Positions 26,927 through 38,253 are shown, counted from the stretch's first letter. The stretch is 64,000 bases of DNA from Balneolaceae bacterium (GCA_034521445.1 JAXHMM010000005.1:186001-250000); one strand, 5' to 3'. Program-made: numbers and translations. Notes: generated by a model from the letters alone, not told the origin.

Positions 26927-27919
26927 ATGAACATCGGTCCCATCGACCTGGGCGAAAAGCCCCTGCTGCTGGCTCCCATGGAGGACGTCACCGACTCCCC
27001 CTTCCGGCAGATTTGCCGGAGCCGGGGTGCCAGTATCGTTTACACCGAATTTATCAGTTCCGAGGCCCTGGTAAGGGACTCCGACATCGCCATGAAGAAA
27101 ATGGACTTTTCGGAGGAGGAGCGTCCTTTCGGCGTGCAGATTTTCGGGAGCCGCGGGGAGGCCATGGAGGGCGCGGCGCAGCTGGCTGAGAGCAACAACC
27201 CCGACCTGGTGGATATCAACTTCGGGTGTCCGGTCCACAAAATCGTCAAGAAGGGGGCGGGCGCCGGCTGCCTGAAAGACCTGGAGCTGATGGAGCGCAT
27301 GGCCGGCTCGGTGGTGGACGCCGTGGCATCGAAGCCCGTCACCGTAAAAACACGCCTGGGCTGGGATGACGACACCATCCGCATCCGGGAGGTGGCTCTC
27401 ATGCTGCAGAAGCTGGGAATCAAGGCGCTGGCCGTGCACGCGCGCACCCGCTGCCAGAAGTACAAGGGCGACGCCCGGTGGGATTGGCTCAAAAAACTCA
27501 AGGACACTCCCGGTCTGGAGATTCCAATCATCGGCAACGGCGACGTGACCTCGCCCGAGGACGCCAAACGGATGTTCGACGAAACAGGCGTGGACGGGGT
27601 GATGATCGGCCGCGGCGCTATCGGCAATCCGTGGATCTTCGACCGCACCCGTCACTACCTGGAGACGGGCGAGCTGCTGCCCGAACCCACCATCGACGAG
27701 CGCATCGAGCTCTGCGCCGAGCAGCTGCGGCGATCCGTGAAACACCACGGGGAATACTACGGCGTGGTGATCATGAAAAAACACTACGGGCAATATCTGA
27801 AGGGCGTGCGCAACAGCCGGCAGCTCCGCGCCGCCATCATGGAGGAGAGCGACATGGAGCCCATACTTGACCTGCTCTACACCTTCCGGGACGAGGAGAT
27901 GTATGCGGAGGCCTCCTGA
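26927..27919 (+). CDS. dusB: tRNA-dihydrouridine synthase B
   Basis: FMN enzyme reducing uridine to dihydrouridine in tRNA D-loops. 330 residues. N-terminal APMEDVTDSPFRQICRS, the substrate motif DINFGCPVHKIVKKGAG with the catalytic cysteine region (AGCL), VKTRLGWDD, AVHARTRCQKY and IIGNGDVTSPEDA, GVMIGRGAIGNPW. Length and order match DusB/Nifr3. It stands alone, with a gap either side. Confidence 0.93.
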   Translation: MNIGPIDLGEKPLLLAPMEDVTDSPFRQICRSRGASIVYTEFISSEALVRDSDIAMKKMDFSEEERPFGVQIFGSRGEAMEGAAQLAESNNPDLVDINFGCPVHKIVKKGAGAGCLKDLELMERMAGSVVDAVASKPVTVKTRLGWDDDTIRIREVALMLQKLGIKALAVHARTRCQKYKGDARWDWLKKLKDTPGLEIPIIGNGDVTSPEDAKRMFDETGVDGVMIGRGAIGNPWIFDRTRHYLETGELLPEPTIDERIELCAEQLRRSVKHHGEYYGVVIMKKHYGQYLKGVRNSRQLRAAIMEESDMEPILDLLYTFRDEEMYAEAS

Positions 27920-27986
27920 ATGCCGGTGAATCCTTGCCGCGTAATCTGCGTACAGCCTACGGTAAACCCGGCAAAACCACGACACC

Positions 27987-28203
27987 ATGATGCAACGACT
28001 GCTTCGACTCCTGGCTACCGGGCTCAACGCCTGGACCTTCTACTCCAATCCCGGTGAAGGCTGTCATCGCCATCCTGACGGTAGTCATCATCCCCTACCT
28101 GGCCTATATCTTCTTTGGGGTCTTCCTGCTGATCCTGCTCATCGCAGCGGGCATCTGGTTCATCTGGTATCTGGCCACGCGCAGCAGCGGCTCGCGGGCC
28201 TGA
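27987..28203 (+). pseudogene. Small one-helix membrane protein, apparently frameshifted
   Basis: The first frame from the ATG at 27987 reads MMQRLLRLLATGLNAWTFYSNP and then loses sense. From about 28050 another frame reads VKAVIAILTVVIIPYLAYI and FFGVFLLILLIAAGIWFIW, ending in a TGA at 28203. Removing one C from the CCC at about 28050 joins them into one protein of about 70 residues with one long or two short membrane helices. Alternatively the second part is a separate 49-residue GTG-started (28054) membrane protein. The family is not recognised. Confidence 0.45.
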
Positions 28204-28283
28204 ATACTCTTTCTGCGCAGACCGCCCGTTCACGGCGCAGCTCCCATGCACCTCGCCCGCGTCTAGCCTAGTTCACAATACTT

Positions 28284-28315
28284 CTTGTCAACTTGTCAAG
28301 TTAAGCGTATATTTT
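28284..28315 (+). promoter_or_regulatory. Promoter and operator of the Phd/PIN toxin-antitoxin operon
   Basis: TTG (28285-28287), 20 bases, TATATTTT (28308-28315) match the Bacteroidota promoter. The 20-base spacer holds the perfect 13-bp palindrome AACTTGTCAAGTT (28290-28302), and CTTGTCAA is tandemly repeated. This is what autoregulation by the antitoxin would look like. Confidence 0.55.
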
Positions 28316-28344
28316 AGTTAAACGGTCACCAGATCCATTGAGCC

Positions 28345-28581
28345 ATGAAAACGATGAGCGTCGGCGAATTCAAGACCCGCTTCTCAGAAGTAATAGAATG
28401 GGTCAAATCGGGCAAGAAAGTAGCCGTAACCTACGGCAGGAAAAAAGAAATTGTCGGATACTTTGTTTCGGAACCTTCGGCTGGCCCGACCAGGCGAAAG
28501 CTGGGACTTCTGGAAGGCAAGGCCAAAGCCACCTTCACCGAAAACTTCAAGATGACCGAAGAGGAGTTTCTCGGTCAATGA
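28345..28581 (+). CDS. Type II antitoxin, Phd/YefM family
   Basis: 78-residue antitoxin. The N-terminal DNA-binding half reads MKTMSVGEFKTRFSEVIEW with KSGKKVAVTYGRKKEIVGYF, typical Phd/YefM. The C-terminal half (FTENFKMTEEEFLGQ) is the toxin-neutralising tail. It overlaps the PIN toxin by ATGA. It probably represses its own operon through the palindrome at 28290-28302. Confidence 0.85.
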   Translation: MKTMSVGEFKTRFSEVIEWVKSGKKVAVTYGRKKEIVGYFVSEPSAGPTRRKLGLLEGKAKATFTENFKMTEEEFLGQ

Positions 28582-28976
28582 CCTGCCTGCTCGACACCCA
28601 CACCTTGATCTGCTCACTCCTGTGGCCGGACAAATTGCCTGGCAAGGTGGTTTCTTCCCTGGAGGATCAAGGCAATGCAATACTGGTCAGTGCAATCAGC
28701 TTTTGGGAGATATCCCTGAAATACTCGCTCGGCAAACTGGATCTGCAGGGAATCTATCCGCATGAAATTCCCCATCACGCAGGTGAAGCCGGTTTCGGGT
28801 TATTGCATCTCTCACCGGAGGAGGCATCAACATACCATGAGTTGCCTGGAACCTGGCACGGAGATCCCTTCGACCGGATGCTTATCTGGCAAGCCATGCG
28901 ACAGGACATGGTGCTTGTAACAGGTGACGCAGATATTTGGAAATACCGGCAGGAAGGCCTGAAACTTCTTTGGTAG
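28578..28976 (+). CDS. PIN-domain toxin (VapC-like)
   Basis: 132-residue predicted RNase of the PIN superfamily. ATG at 28578 overlaps the antitoxin stop. Acidic active-site candidates are D6 (CLLDTHTLI), Glu of SAISFWEISLKY, D97-D101 region (GDPFDRMLIWQAM) and D117 (LVTGDADIW). Such toxins usually cleave tRNA or mRNA when free of antitoxin; the target here is unknown. All acidic residues needed look intact. Confidence 0.86.
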   Translation: MTCLLDTHTLICSLLWPDKLPGKVVSSLEDQGNAILVSAISFWEISLKYSLGKLDLQGIYPHEIPHHAGEAGFGLLHLSPEEASTYHELPGTWHGDPFDRMLIWQAMRQDMVLVTGDADIWKYRQEGLKLLW

Positions 28977-29024
28977 CTGCATCTGCCCCGTGCGGGTGGT
29001 CGAAACAGGGATGGGAATGCCGTC

Positions 29025-30296
29025 TTACAGCGTGGCTTTCCCGTAGTAGGGAATGAGCGCGTCGGGCAGCTTCACGCTGCCATCCTCCTGCTGGCCCGCC
29101 TCCAGCAGCGCCGCCACCACCCGCGGCAGGGCCAGTCCCGAGCCGTTGAGTGTGTGCAGGATGCGGATCTCCCCGTCGCCGGTCCGCCGGTAGCGCAGCT
29201 GCATGCGCCGAGCCTGGAAGCCCCCGAAATTGGAGCAGGAACTCACCTCCAGCCAGCGCTGCTGGCCCGGGCTCCACACCTCCAGGTCGTATTTCTTGGA
29301 CTGCGTGAAGCCCATATCGCCGGTGCACATCAGCAGGGTGCGGTAGGACAGCCCCAGATCCTCCAGCAGCGACTCGGCATACTCGCGCAGGCTCTCCAGC
29401 TCGTCGAAGGCCGCGTCGGGGTGCACCATCTTGACCAGCTCCACCTTGTCGAACTGGTGGAGGCGGTTGAGTCCCCGCACATCCTTCCCGTAGGAGCCCG
29501 CCTCGCGCCGCCAGCAGGGCGTGTATGCCACATAGCGCAGCGGCAGATCCTCCTCGTCCACGATCTCGTCGCGATGGAAATTGGTCACCGGCACCTCGGC
29601 CGTCGGGATCAGGTAAAGCTCGTCCCTGGGCACCTCGTACATCATGTCCTCCTTGTCGGGGATCTGTCCCGTGCCACGGGCCGAATCCTCGTTGACCACG
29701 TAGGGGGCCTGCAGCTCACGGTAGCCCTCCTCCACCGCCTTGTTGACAAAGTAGTTGACAAGGGCGCGCTGGAGGCGGGCCAGTGGACCCACATAAAAGG
29801 GGAATCCGGCACCGGTCACCTTGGCGCCCCGCTCGAAATCGATCCAGCCCTCCTCCTCGGCCATCTCCCAGTGGGGTCGGCGCCACTCTTCGCGCGCCGG
29901 TTCGCCCCAGCTCTTGAACACCTTATTGTCCTCCTCCGAATCGCCCACAGGCACCGACTCGTGCGGCACGTTGGGGATGCGCAGCAGCATCCCGTCGCGA
30001 GCGGATTTAAGCTCCTTGAGCTCCTCCTCACCCTCCTTGATCGCCTCCTTGAGGCGGGAGGTCTCGGCAATGATCTCCTGGGCCTTCTCCTTCTCGCCGC
30101 TGCCCATGAGCTCGCCGATCTTTTTCGACTTAACGTTGCTCTCGTTGCGCAGCTCGTCCACGCGCTGCACCAGGTCGCGCCAGTTGCGGTCGGCCTCCAG
30201 CACCTGGTCTACCAGGTCCAGGGGTCCCTCCCCCTTCTTCTTCATGCCCTCCCTGACGAGATCGGGCTGTTCGCGGATGAGGTTGATGTCGAGCAT
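29025..30296 (-). CDS. serS: Seryl-tRNA synthetase
   Basis: Class II synthetase charging tRNA-Ser. 423 residues. The N-terminal coiled-coil arm (about residues 30-105) starts MLDINLIREQPDLVREGMKK. Class II motif 2 is FRAPCWR-like here as YTPCWRREAGSYG, followed by GLNRLHQFDKVE; motif 3 is NGSGLALPRVVAALLE. Complete and family-normal in length. It lies head-to-head with the Lrp gene. Confidence 0.95.
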   Translation of the reverse strand: MLDINLIREQPDLVREGMKKKGEGPLDLVDQVLEADRNWRDLVQRVDELRNESNVKSKKIGELMGSGEKEKAQEIIAETSRLKEAIKEGEEELKELKSARDGMLLRIPNVPHESVPVGDSEEDNKVFKSWGEPAREEWRRPHWEMAEEEGWIDFERGAKVTGAGFPFYVGPLARLQRALVNYFVNKAVEEGYRELQAPYVVNEDSARGTGQIPDKEDMMYEVPRDELYLIPTAEVPVTNFHRDEIVDEEDLPLRYVAYTPCWRREAGSYGKDVRGLNRLHQFDKVELVKMVHPDAAFDELESLREYAESLLEDLGLSYRTLLMCTGDMGFTQSKKYDLEVWSPGQQRWLEVSSCSNFGGFQARRMQLRYRRTGDGEIRILHTLNGSGLALPRVVAALLEAGQQEDGSVKLPDALIPYYGKATL

Positions 30297-30440
30297 AGGG
30301 GCGTGCTGATTCTGGGTTGGCGTTTCGCTCCAAGATAATGGAGTCAGGCCAGACGGGAAACCGCGAACTTCCTATCCGGCAGCGGATCGAGACGTTGTCA
30401 TGGGAAGGCCGAACCTTCGAATTATTGTATGGCATGCTGC

Positions 30441-30471
30441 TTGACCTCCTAATTTATTAAGTCTACTTTTC
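30441..30471 (+). promoter_or_regulatory. Possible promoter of the Lrp gene
   Basis: TTG (30441-30443), 20 bases, TACTTTTC (30464-30471) resembles the Bacteroidota promoter, 38 bases before the ATG at 30510. Confidence 0.3.
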
Positions 30472-30509
30472 CATTCACATAGAAAATTTAGGCATTAACA
30501 TACCGAGAT

Positions 30510-30986
30510 ATGAGCCAGGGACTCGACGAAATTGACGTAATGATTCTGAACCACCTCCAGGAGCACGGGCGTGCCCAGCGCAACAAGTTGTCCGAGATCG
30601 TGCACCTCTCCGTGCCCTCCGTATCGGAGCGCATGCGCAAGCTGGAGGACAACGAGCTGATCTCCGGCTACCACGCGGTGCTGGACGCCCGCAAGTTCAA
30701 TTTCGACATCACCGCCTTCGTATTCGTGGAGGTGGACGGTTCGGACAACTACCCCAAATTCGTGGAGCAGGTGACCGGCGAGCCTGAGGTCCTGGAGTGC
30801 CACTCCATTACCGGGGACGGCTCCCACGTCCTGAAGATCCGGACCAAGAACACCGCCTCCTTTGAGAAACTCCTCTCGCGCATTCAGTCCTGGAGCGGGG
30901 TCACACGGAGCCGTTCCAACGTGGTGCTGAGCAGCTTCAAGGAGACCCGGAAACTTCCCATCGAAAATACCATTGAAGCCAAGTAG
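30510..30986 (+). CDS. Lrp/AsnC-family transcriptional regulator
   Basis: 158 residues. Helix-turn-helix: DEIDVMILNHLQEHGRAQRN, then LSEIVHLSVPSVSERMRKLE; RAM/effector domain: VDGSDNYPKFVEQV, EVLECHSITGDGSHVLKI and EKLLSRIQSWSGV. Lrp proteins bind amino acids or related ligands and DNA as octamers. The ligand is not readable here. The next gene starts 29 bases downstream, so the two may be cotranscribed. Confidence 0.85.
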   Translation: MSQGLDEIDVMILNHLQEHGRAQRNKLSEIVHLSVPSVSERMRKLEDNELISGYHAVLDARKFNFDITAFVFVEVDGSDNYPKFVEQVTGEPEVLECHSITGDGSHVLKIRTKNTASFEKLLSRIQSWSGVTRSRSNVVLSSFKETRKLPIENTIEAK

Positions 30987-31015
30987 CACCCGCACACCCG
31001 ATCCAGAAGATCTTT

Positions 31016-32596
31016 ATGCACCTGCGCCTGCTGTTCCTTTGCCTGCTCTTTCCCCTGCTGACGGCCGAGCCGGTATCGGCGCAGCGCCAGCTGGGCGTGC
31101 AGTGGGAGGTGCCGGGGGACCGCGGGGAGCTGATGTCCCAGCTCCGGACCTTCCGCCAGCTGGAGCTGAGTCACCTGGAAGTGGACCGTCCCCTGCCGGA
31201 GGCGGCGTGGGACTCCATCCGTGCTTCGGGCATGCAGGTATGGGCCGCCGTCCCGCTCTCCTATCCCACCCGGTGCGCCTTTGCCGCGCCCGACAGCGCC
31301 ACCGTCGGCCACGCTGGAAAACTTTCTTCCGGCCTTCATCGGCACGCTCCGTCGGTCACCGCCGTCCGCCTCTTCCGCCACGGGGCCATGCACGATGCGC
31401 GCTTCCGTGAGGCCCTCGCCCCATTCCTGCAGCAGATCCGCAGCTCCTACGGCGGCGACCTCTACCACCTGCGCAGCCTGGGAGCGGCCGGGCGGCCGAT
31501 GTCCGGCGGAACCGGTACGCAGCAGGGGAGCGGCAGGCTCGACTTTTTCATGCAGCATGTGCCGGTACGTGCGGGCTATACGCAGAACAGCCCGCTGCTT
31601 CCAGCAGCGGCGGCAGACCATGACGCTGCCGCAAGCATGGCAGGCGATGGCATGCCCGGCGCCTGGCTCTACCAGCCAGACGAGGAGATGGCGCCCTACC
31701 TGGGTCCCTTCAAGCGTCTGCTGGAGGAAACCGCCGATCGTCCCGACGCGCCCCTTTTCATTCCTTCGGGGTGGCTGATCGACAACCTGGAGAGGCACCC
31801 CACGCTGGGCGAGACCCTTCAGCTCTTTGCCACCGAGGGCGGTACCGTGTTTCCCCTTCCCGAAGAGTCCTATCCCACCGAGGACCGCGTGGGGATGGGC
31901 GTGCTGCTACTTTTTCTGCTCTGGGGGAGCGTGGCCCTCCACTACAGCCTCAGTCCCATCTACCGGCGTTCCATCAGGCGCTTCTTCGTCAGCCACCGCT
32001 TCTACGTCAACGACGTACTGCACCGCCACGTGCGGGTCCCCGCCCAGGGGGTAATCATGATGCTGCAGCATGCCGTGCTCACCGGCCTCCTCCTCTACAG
32101 CCTGGGCAGCTACCTGCTCACCCCGGCAGGGACGCAGGCCCTGGTGCACCACCTGCCCGGGCTGACCCTTTTTGGAGGGGTGCATTTCTCCTTTTTCTGC
32201 TGGGGAGCACTGGGCACACTGCTCGTGGAGAGCATCTCCATCCTTTGGCTGCTTGGACTGAACAAGCGCATCCGCTTCTTCAGCCAGGTCACAAACCTCT
32301 ACAACTGGCCCCTGCAGGCCAACCTGGTGACCGTCACCGTGCTCTTCGCCCTCATGGTCGCCCGTCCGGGCGGGGGCGGCATCGCGGTCGGCCTCCTGTT
32401 GATCGTCTTCCTGCTGTTTTTCCTGGGCTCTTTCGTGCTGACGGCTTTCGACACCTCGCGTCTTCTCACCAATAAAAGGGCCTGGTTCCTGCTGAGTACG
32501 GTGGGGCTCTACCTGCTTCTGTTAACGGGGGGGACAGGCTGGATGCTGGGCAAAACCGACTTGTGGGCCATCCTTTCGCTTGCACTCCAAGTCTAA
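31016..32596 (+). CDS. Large membrane protein with an exported N-terminal domain, family not recognised
   Basis: 526 residues. Signal peptide ends ...LLTAEPVSAQ. Residues 30-290 (QLGVQWEVPGD, LSHLEVDRPLPEAAW) look like a secreted TIM-barrel-type glycan or carbohydrate-binding domain. At least five membrane helices follow from residue 300. Around 31304-31355 the middle frame looks wrong: a neighbouring frame reads ATLENFLPAFIGTLRR, and two compensating single-base errors would restore a better sequence. The translated product carries the 3' AAGTC array after its stop. The function is unknown, perhaps envelope-associated. Confidence 0.6.
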   Translation: MHLRLLFLCLLFPLLTAEPVSAQRQLGVQWEVPGDRGELMSQLRTFRQLELSHLEVDRPLPEAAWDSIRASGMQVWAAVPLSYPTRCAFAAPDSATVGHAGKLSSGLHRHAPSVTAVRLFRHGAMHDARFREALAPFLQQIRSSYGGDLYHLRSLGAAGRPMSGGTGTQQGSGRLDFFMQHVPVRAGYTQNSPLLPAAAADHDAAASMAGDGMPGAWLYQPDEEMAPYLGPFKRLLEETADRPDAPLFIPSGWLIDNLERHPTLGETLQLFATEGGTVFPLPEESYPTEDRVGMGVLLLFLLWGSVALHYSLSPIYRRSIRRFFVSHRFYVNDVLHRHVRVPAQGVIMMLQHAVLTGLLLYSLGSYLLTPAGTQALVHHLPGLTLFGGVHFSFFCWGALGTLLVESISILWLLGLNKRIRFFSQVTNLYNWPLQANLVTVTVLFALMVARPGGGGIAVGLLLIVFLLFFLGSFVLTAFDTSRLLTNKRAWFLLSTVGLYLLLLTGGTGWMLGKTDLWAILSLALQV

Positions 32597-32705
32597 CTAA
32601 GCCTACAAGTCTGAAAGTCAGAAAGTCCGAAAGTCGGGAAGTCTGGAAGTCCGCCGACTTTAAGACTTTTGAGACTTTATGACTTATTAGACTTTATGAG
32701 ACTTA
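32589..32705. repeat. AAGTC array shared by two convergent genes
   Basis: The left half (32589 to about 32653) has AAGTC units in plus orientation that begin inside the stop of the 526-residue gene (CAAGTCTAA). The right half has GACTT units, meaning AAGTC on the minus strand, adjoining the rpoN stop. The two halves could fold into an imperfect hairpin between the two convergent genes. No coding potential seen. Confidence 0.8.
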
Positions 32706-34224
32706 TTAAGAGATTTGCTTGCGGAGGCGGGCGACGGGGATGTTGAGCTGCTCGCGGTATTTGCTGACGGTGCGCCGGGCCACCTTGTAGCCCTGCTCTT
32801 TCAGCATGTCAGCGATGGCCTGGTCGCTGAGGGGTTTCTGCTTGTCCTCGCCGTCGACGATCTCCTGCACGGAGTTCTTTACCTCGCGGCTTGATACCTC
32901 CTCGCCGCTCTCGGTCTCAAGTCCCTCGCTGAAAAAATACTTCAGCTCGAAGACCCCGAAGTTGGTCTGTACGTACTTGCCGTTGACCACGCGCGAGATG
33001 GTGGAAATGTCCAGGTTCACCCGCTCGGCGATATCCTTGAGAATCATGGGCTTTAGGCCCTCGCCGTGCTTGAAGAAGGATTCCTGAAGCGCCACGATAG
33101 TCTTCATCGTGTTCATCAGGGTATTTTGGCGCTGGCGGATGGAGTCGATAAACCACTGGGCCGACTCGATTTTGTTTTTTATGAAGTTCTTGGTCTCCCT
33201 GGTCTGCGGGTCCTGCTTCTTTTTCTTTTTCAGGTCGTCCCACATCTTCTTGTAGCGCGGGGAGATGGTCAGCGGTGGGACGTTGCTGTTGTTGAGGGTA
33301 ATCACGAAATCGCCTTCCCCCTCCTCTTCCTCGGAGGCAGGCTCATGGTAGACCTCGAAATCGGGCTCGATGTAGTTGGAGGTGTCGTCCACCGCCGTGC
33401 CGCCCCCGCCCGGCTTGGGATCAAGCCCCTTGATGCAGTCGAAGGCTTCCTGCAGGCCATCGCCGTCCACATCCAGCTTTTTCTTAAGTTTCTTGAAATG
33501 CTTCTTCTCGAAAGCGTCCCAGTGGTCGCGCAGCATGGCGATGGCGGTGTCGCGAGCCTCCGATGCCGTCCTCGCTGAGCTCCAGCTGCACGAGGAGGCA
33601 GTCGCGCAGGTCGCGCGAAGCGATGCCCGGGGGATCGAGCCGCTGGATGTGCCGCCGTACCTCCTCCACGTCTTCCACGGAGGTGAGCACCCCCTGGTTG
33701 AAGGCGATATTGTCGACCACCGCCTCGGGCTCGCGCCGGAAGTAGCCGTCCTGGTCCAGCGAACCGAGGATCTGGTCGGCGATTCTGCGCTGGTCCTCGT
33801 CCAGGTCCAGCAGCCCCACCTGCTGCTCCAGCTCCTCCAGCAGGCTTTCGTGGTAGGGATTGGGCAGGTCTCGCCAGCTCTGGTCGCCCGAGGAGCCCCC
33901 GCTCCAGGAGTCGCCGTAATCGTGCCCGTCGTACTCGGTGTTGTGCATGAACTCCTCCCAGTCGATCTCCTCGTTCTGATCCACCGGATCCACGTCATCC
34001 TCCCCGTCGCGGCGTTTCTCCTCCCACTCATCCAGGCTTTCGGTCTGCTCATCTATCTCGCCGGTGTCCTCTTCCAGCACGGGATTGAGCTCGATCTCCT
34101 CCTTGATGCGCTGCTCCAGGGCTATGGTGGGAAGCTGCAGCAGCTTGATGTACTGGATCTGCTGGGGTGACAGCCGCTGTTGCTGCGACTGCTTCTGGCT
34201 CATCTGTTGGCCGGTCTTGATCAT
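32706..34224 (-). CDS. rpoN: RNA polymerase sigma-54 factor, with a frameshift
   Basis: Alternative sigma factor that needs an AAA+ activator. The N-terminal activator-binding region is QRLSPQQIQYIKLLQLPTIAL, and acidic linker, core-binding and HTH regions follow. The RpoN box is present near the end as ARRTVSKYREQLNIP. The frame changes near 33557-33562: upstream coding ends reading LELSEDGI, and the continuing frame reads EARDTAIAMLRDHWD. Dropping one G of the GGAGG there would restore one protein of about 505 residues. No activator gene is in the window. The frameshift is more likely an assembly error than loss. Confidence 0.82.
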
Positions 34225-34271
34225 GGCGCCAAATTGGCCAGAGTATCGGAGTCGCGGCGTTTCATGGCCGC

Positions 34272-36555
<2,284 letters not shown>

Positions 36556-36569
36556 TCAGGATACGGGAC

Positions 36570-37424
36570 TCAGGCCTCCTCGAAGCGGTGAAGCACCACC
36601 TTGAGGAGCTTGGTCAGCCTGGCTTTCATCTGGGGACGCTGGACGATAAAGTCGAGAAATCCGTGTTCAAGCAGGTACTCCGCCGTCTGGAAGCCGTCGG
36701 GCAGGTCGCGGCCGATGGTCTGGCGGATGACGCGTGGACCGGCGAAGCCGATGAGCGAGCCCGGCTCGGCGATGTTGAAATCGCCCAGCATGGCGAAGCT
36801 GGCGGTAACGCCCCCCGTGGTGGGATTGGTCATCAGCGAAATGTAGGGCACGCCTGCCTCCTCCAGCTGCGCCAGCTTGGCGGAAGTCTTGGCCATCTGC
36901 ATCAGGCTCAGCACGCTCTCCATCATGCGGGCGCCGCCCGACTGGGAGATGATGATCAGGGGAATCTCATCCTCGCGGGCGCGGTCGATGGCCATGCCGA
37001 TACGCTCGCCCACCACCGAGCCCATGCTGCCTCCTATAAAGCCAAAGTCCATGCAGGCGATGACCACCTTGAGCTCGTTCATGGCGCCCACGCCCACCCG
37101 CACGGCGTCGCTGTGCCCGGTCTTTTTCTGATACTCCTTCAGCCGGTCGGTGTACTTCTTGCGGTCCTCGAAATCCAGGGGATCGGTGGGCTGGATCTCC
37201 TGGCCGATCTCCTCGAACTCCCCCTCGTCAAAAAGGAAGGAGAAATACTCATCGCTGCCGATGCGGAAATGATAGCCGCTCATGGGATCCACCCAGAGAT
37301 TGTCCTCCAGCTCCCTGCGATGCACGGTCTCGCCGGTGGTGGGCACCTTGATCCAGACCCCTTCCGGCATCTCCTTCCGCTGTTCGGTTTGTATATTTTT
37401 GTCTTTGCGTTTGAACCAGGACAT
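36570..37424 (-). CDS. accD: Acetyl-CoA carboxylase carboxyltransferase beta subunit, without zinc-ribbon cysteines
   Basis: Transfers carboxyl from carboxybiotin to acetyl-CoA with AccA, first step of fatty acid synthesis. The crotonase-like core reads MDFGFIGGSMGSVVGERIG, IIISQSGGARMMESVLSLMQM, TNPTTGGVTASFAMLGD and GFAGPRVIRQTIG. The zinc ribbon normally has C-x2-C ... C-x2-C; here the equivalent segment reads VPTTGETVHRREL and WVDPMSGYHF, with no cysteines. Since the ribbon binds RNA or DNA in E. coli AccD, its loss may be a lineage trait. No frameshift is visible. Confidence 0.9.
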   Translation of the reverse strand: MSWFKRKDKNIQTEQRKEMPEGVWIKVPTTGETVHRRELEDNLWVDPMSGYHFRIGSDEYFSFLFDEGEFEEIGQEIQPTDPLDFEDRKKYTDRLKEYQKKTGHSDAVRVGVGAMNELKVVIACMDFGFIGGSMGSVVGERIGMAIDRAREDEIPLIIISQSGGARMMESVLSLMQMAKTSAKLAQLEEAGVPYISLMTNPTTGGVTASFAMLGDFNIAEPGSLIGFAGPRVIRQTIGRDLPDGFQTAEYLLEHGFLDFIVQRPQMKARLTKLLKVVLHRFEEA

Positions 37425-38191
37425 CGGCTGTCATTTTTGTTCAGGTAAATGCCAAAATAACGATTCTGGCAGGAAGCTAAAATCTTTATATGGGGCGGAG
37501 CGCCTTCAGGGCTACACCTGCGCGGCGACGTGTAGTAGCGCGGGTCGAACTCCTCCGGCGTAACACGCCGTGCGAAGGCCTCCCTCCCGGGCAGCTCCCA
37601 GAGCGCCAGCAGGGAGCGTGCCGAAACGGGCCTAGTTCCACGCGATTCGGTCTGCTCCACCACCGCCGGGTCAATACGCTCCAGGCCGGTGCCCGCCAGC
37701 AGGTGTCCGGGACGAATCATCTGCTCCACCTTTTCAATGGGCAGCACCTCCACCTGGTCGCGCGCCTTCATCCCCGAGGAATGCAGGTCGAAGGACCGGT
37801 GGTAGAGATGCACCCGCCGCGCGTCGATCACACAGTGCACGGTACGGGGCTGCAGGTCTCCGTCCCCCAAATCCAGACCGGCGCGCACGCCGGCGGCGAA
37901 GGAGGCCAGGGTGTGCACCCCGTAAAGGGGCGCCGCGCTGGCAAAAAGAAGACCCTTGGCCGCGCTGGCTGCAATGCGCAGGCCGGTATAGGAACCGGGT
38001 CCCTCGCTCACCAGGACGGCCTGGAGATCGTCCACGCCAAAACTCAGCTCGTCCATGAGCTCCCGCGTATAGGTAAAGAGCCGTTCGGAGTGCGATCCTT
38101 TCGCTTCTATTTTCTTTTCGTGCACGCCGCCCTCCATATCGCGGCAGGCGACCGAGCAGATATCGGTGGCGGTTTCAATGGCGAGAATCAT
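37280..38191 (-). CDS. tsaB: tRNA threonylcarbamoyladenosine modification protein TsaB, C-terminal tail uncertain
   Basis: Partner of TsaD in t6A synthesis. From the ATG at 38191: MILAIETATDICSVACRDM, then SERLFTYTRELMDELSFG, VLVSEGPGSYTGLRIAASAAKG and YGVHTLASFAAGV. The conserved part ends about 37525, near the usual 230 residues. The open frame runs on to 37280, entering accD in another frame, which is unlikely. Just after EFDPRYYTSPRR other frames end soon (one at 37486). A frameshift near 37527-37545 is likely, so the exact end is open. The ATG at 38191 is preferred to the upstream frame. Confidence 0.75.
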   Translation of the reverse strand: MILAIETATDICSVACRDMEGGVHEKKIEAKGSHSERLFTYTRELMDELSFGVDDLQAVLVSEGPGSYTGLRIAASAAKGLLFASAAPLYGVHTLASFAAGVRAGLDLGDGDLQPRTVHCVIDARRVHLYHRSFDLHSSGMKARDQVEVLPIEKVEQMIRPGHLLAGTGLERIDPAVVEQTESRGTRPVSARSLLALWELPGREAFARRVTPEEFDPRYYTSPRRCSPEGAPPHIKILASCQNRYFGIYLNKNDSRCPGSNAKTKIYKPNSGRRCRKGSGSRCPPPARPCIAGSWRTISGWIP

Positions 38192-38253
38192 CCGTAATCG
38201 CTTGTCTGGAGCCGTTGGCATGGATTCGGGCGTGCTGCACTCGGCACAGCGGC

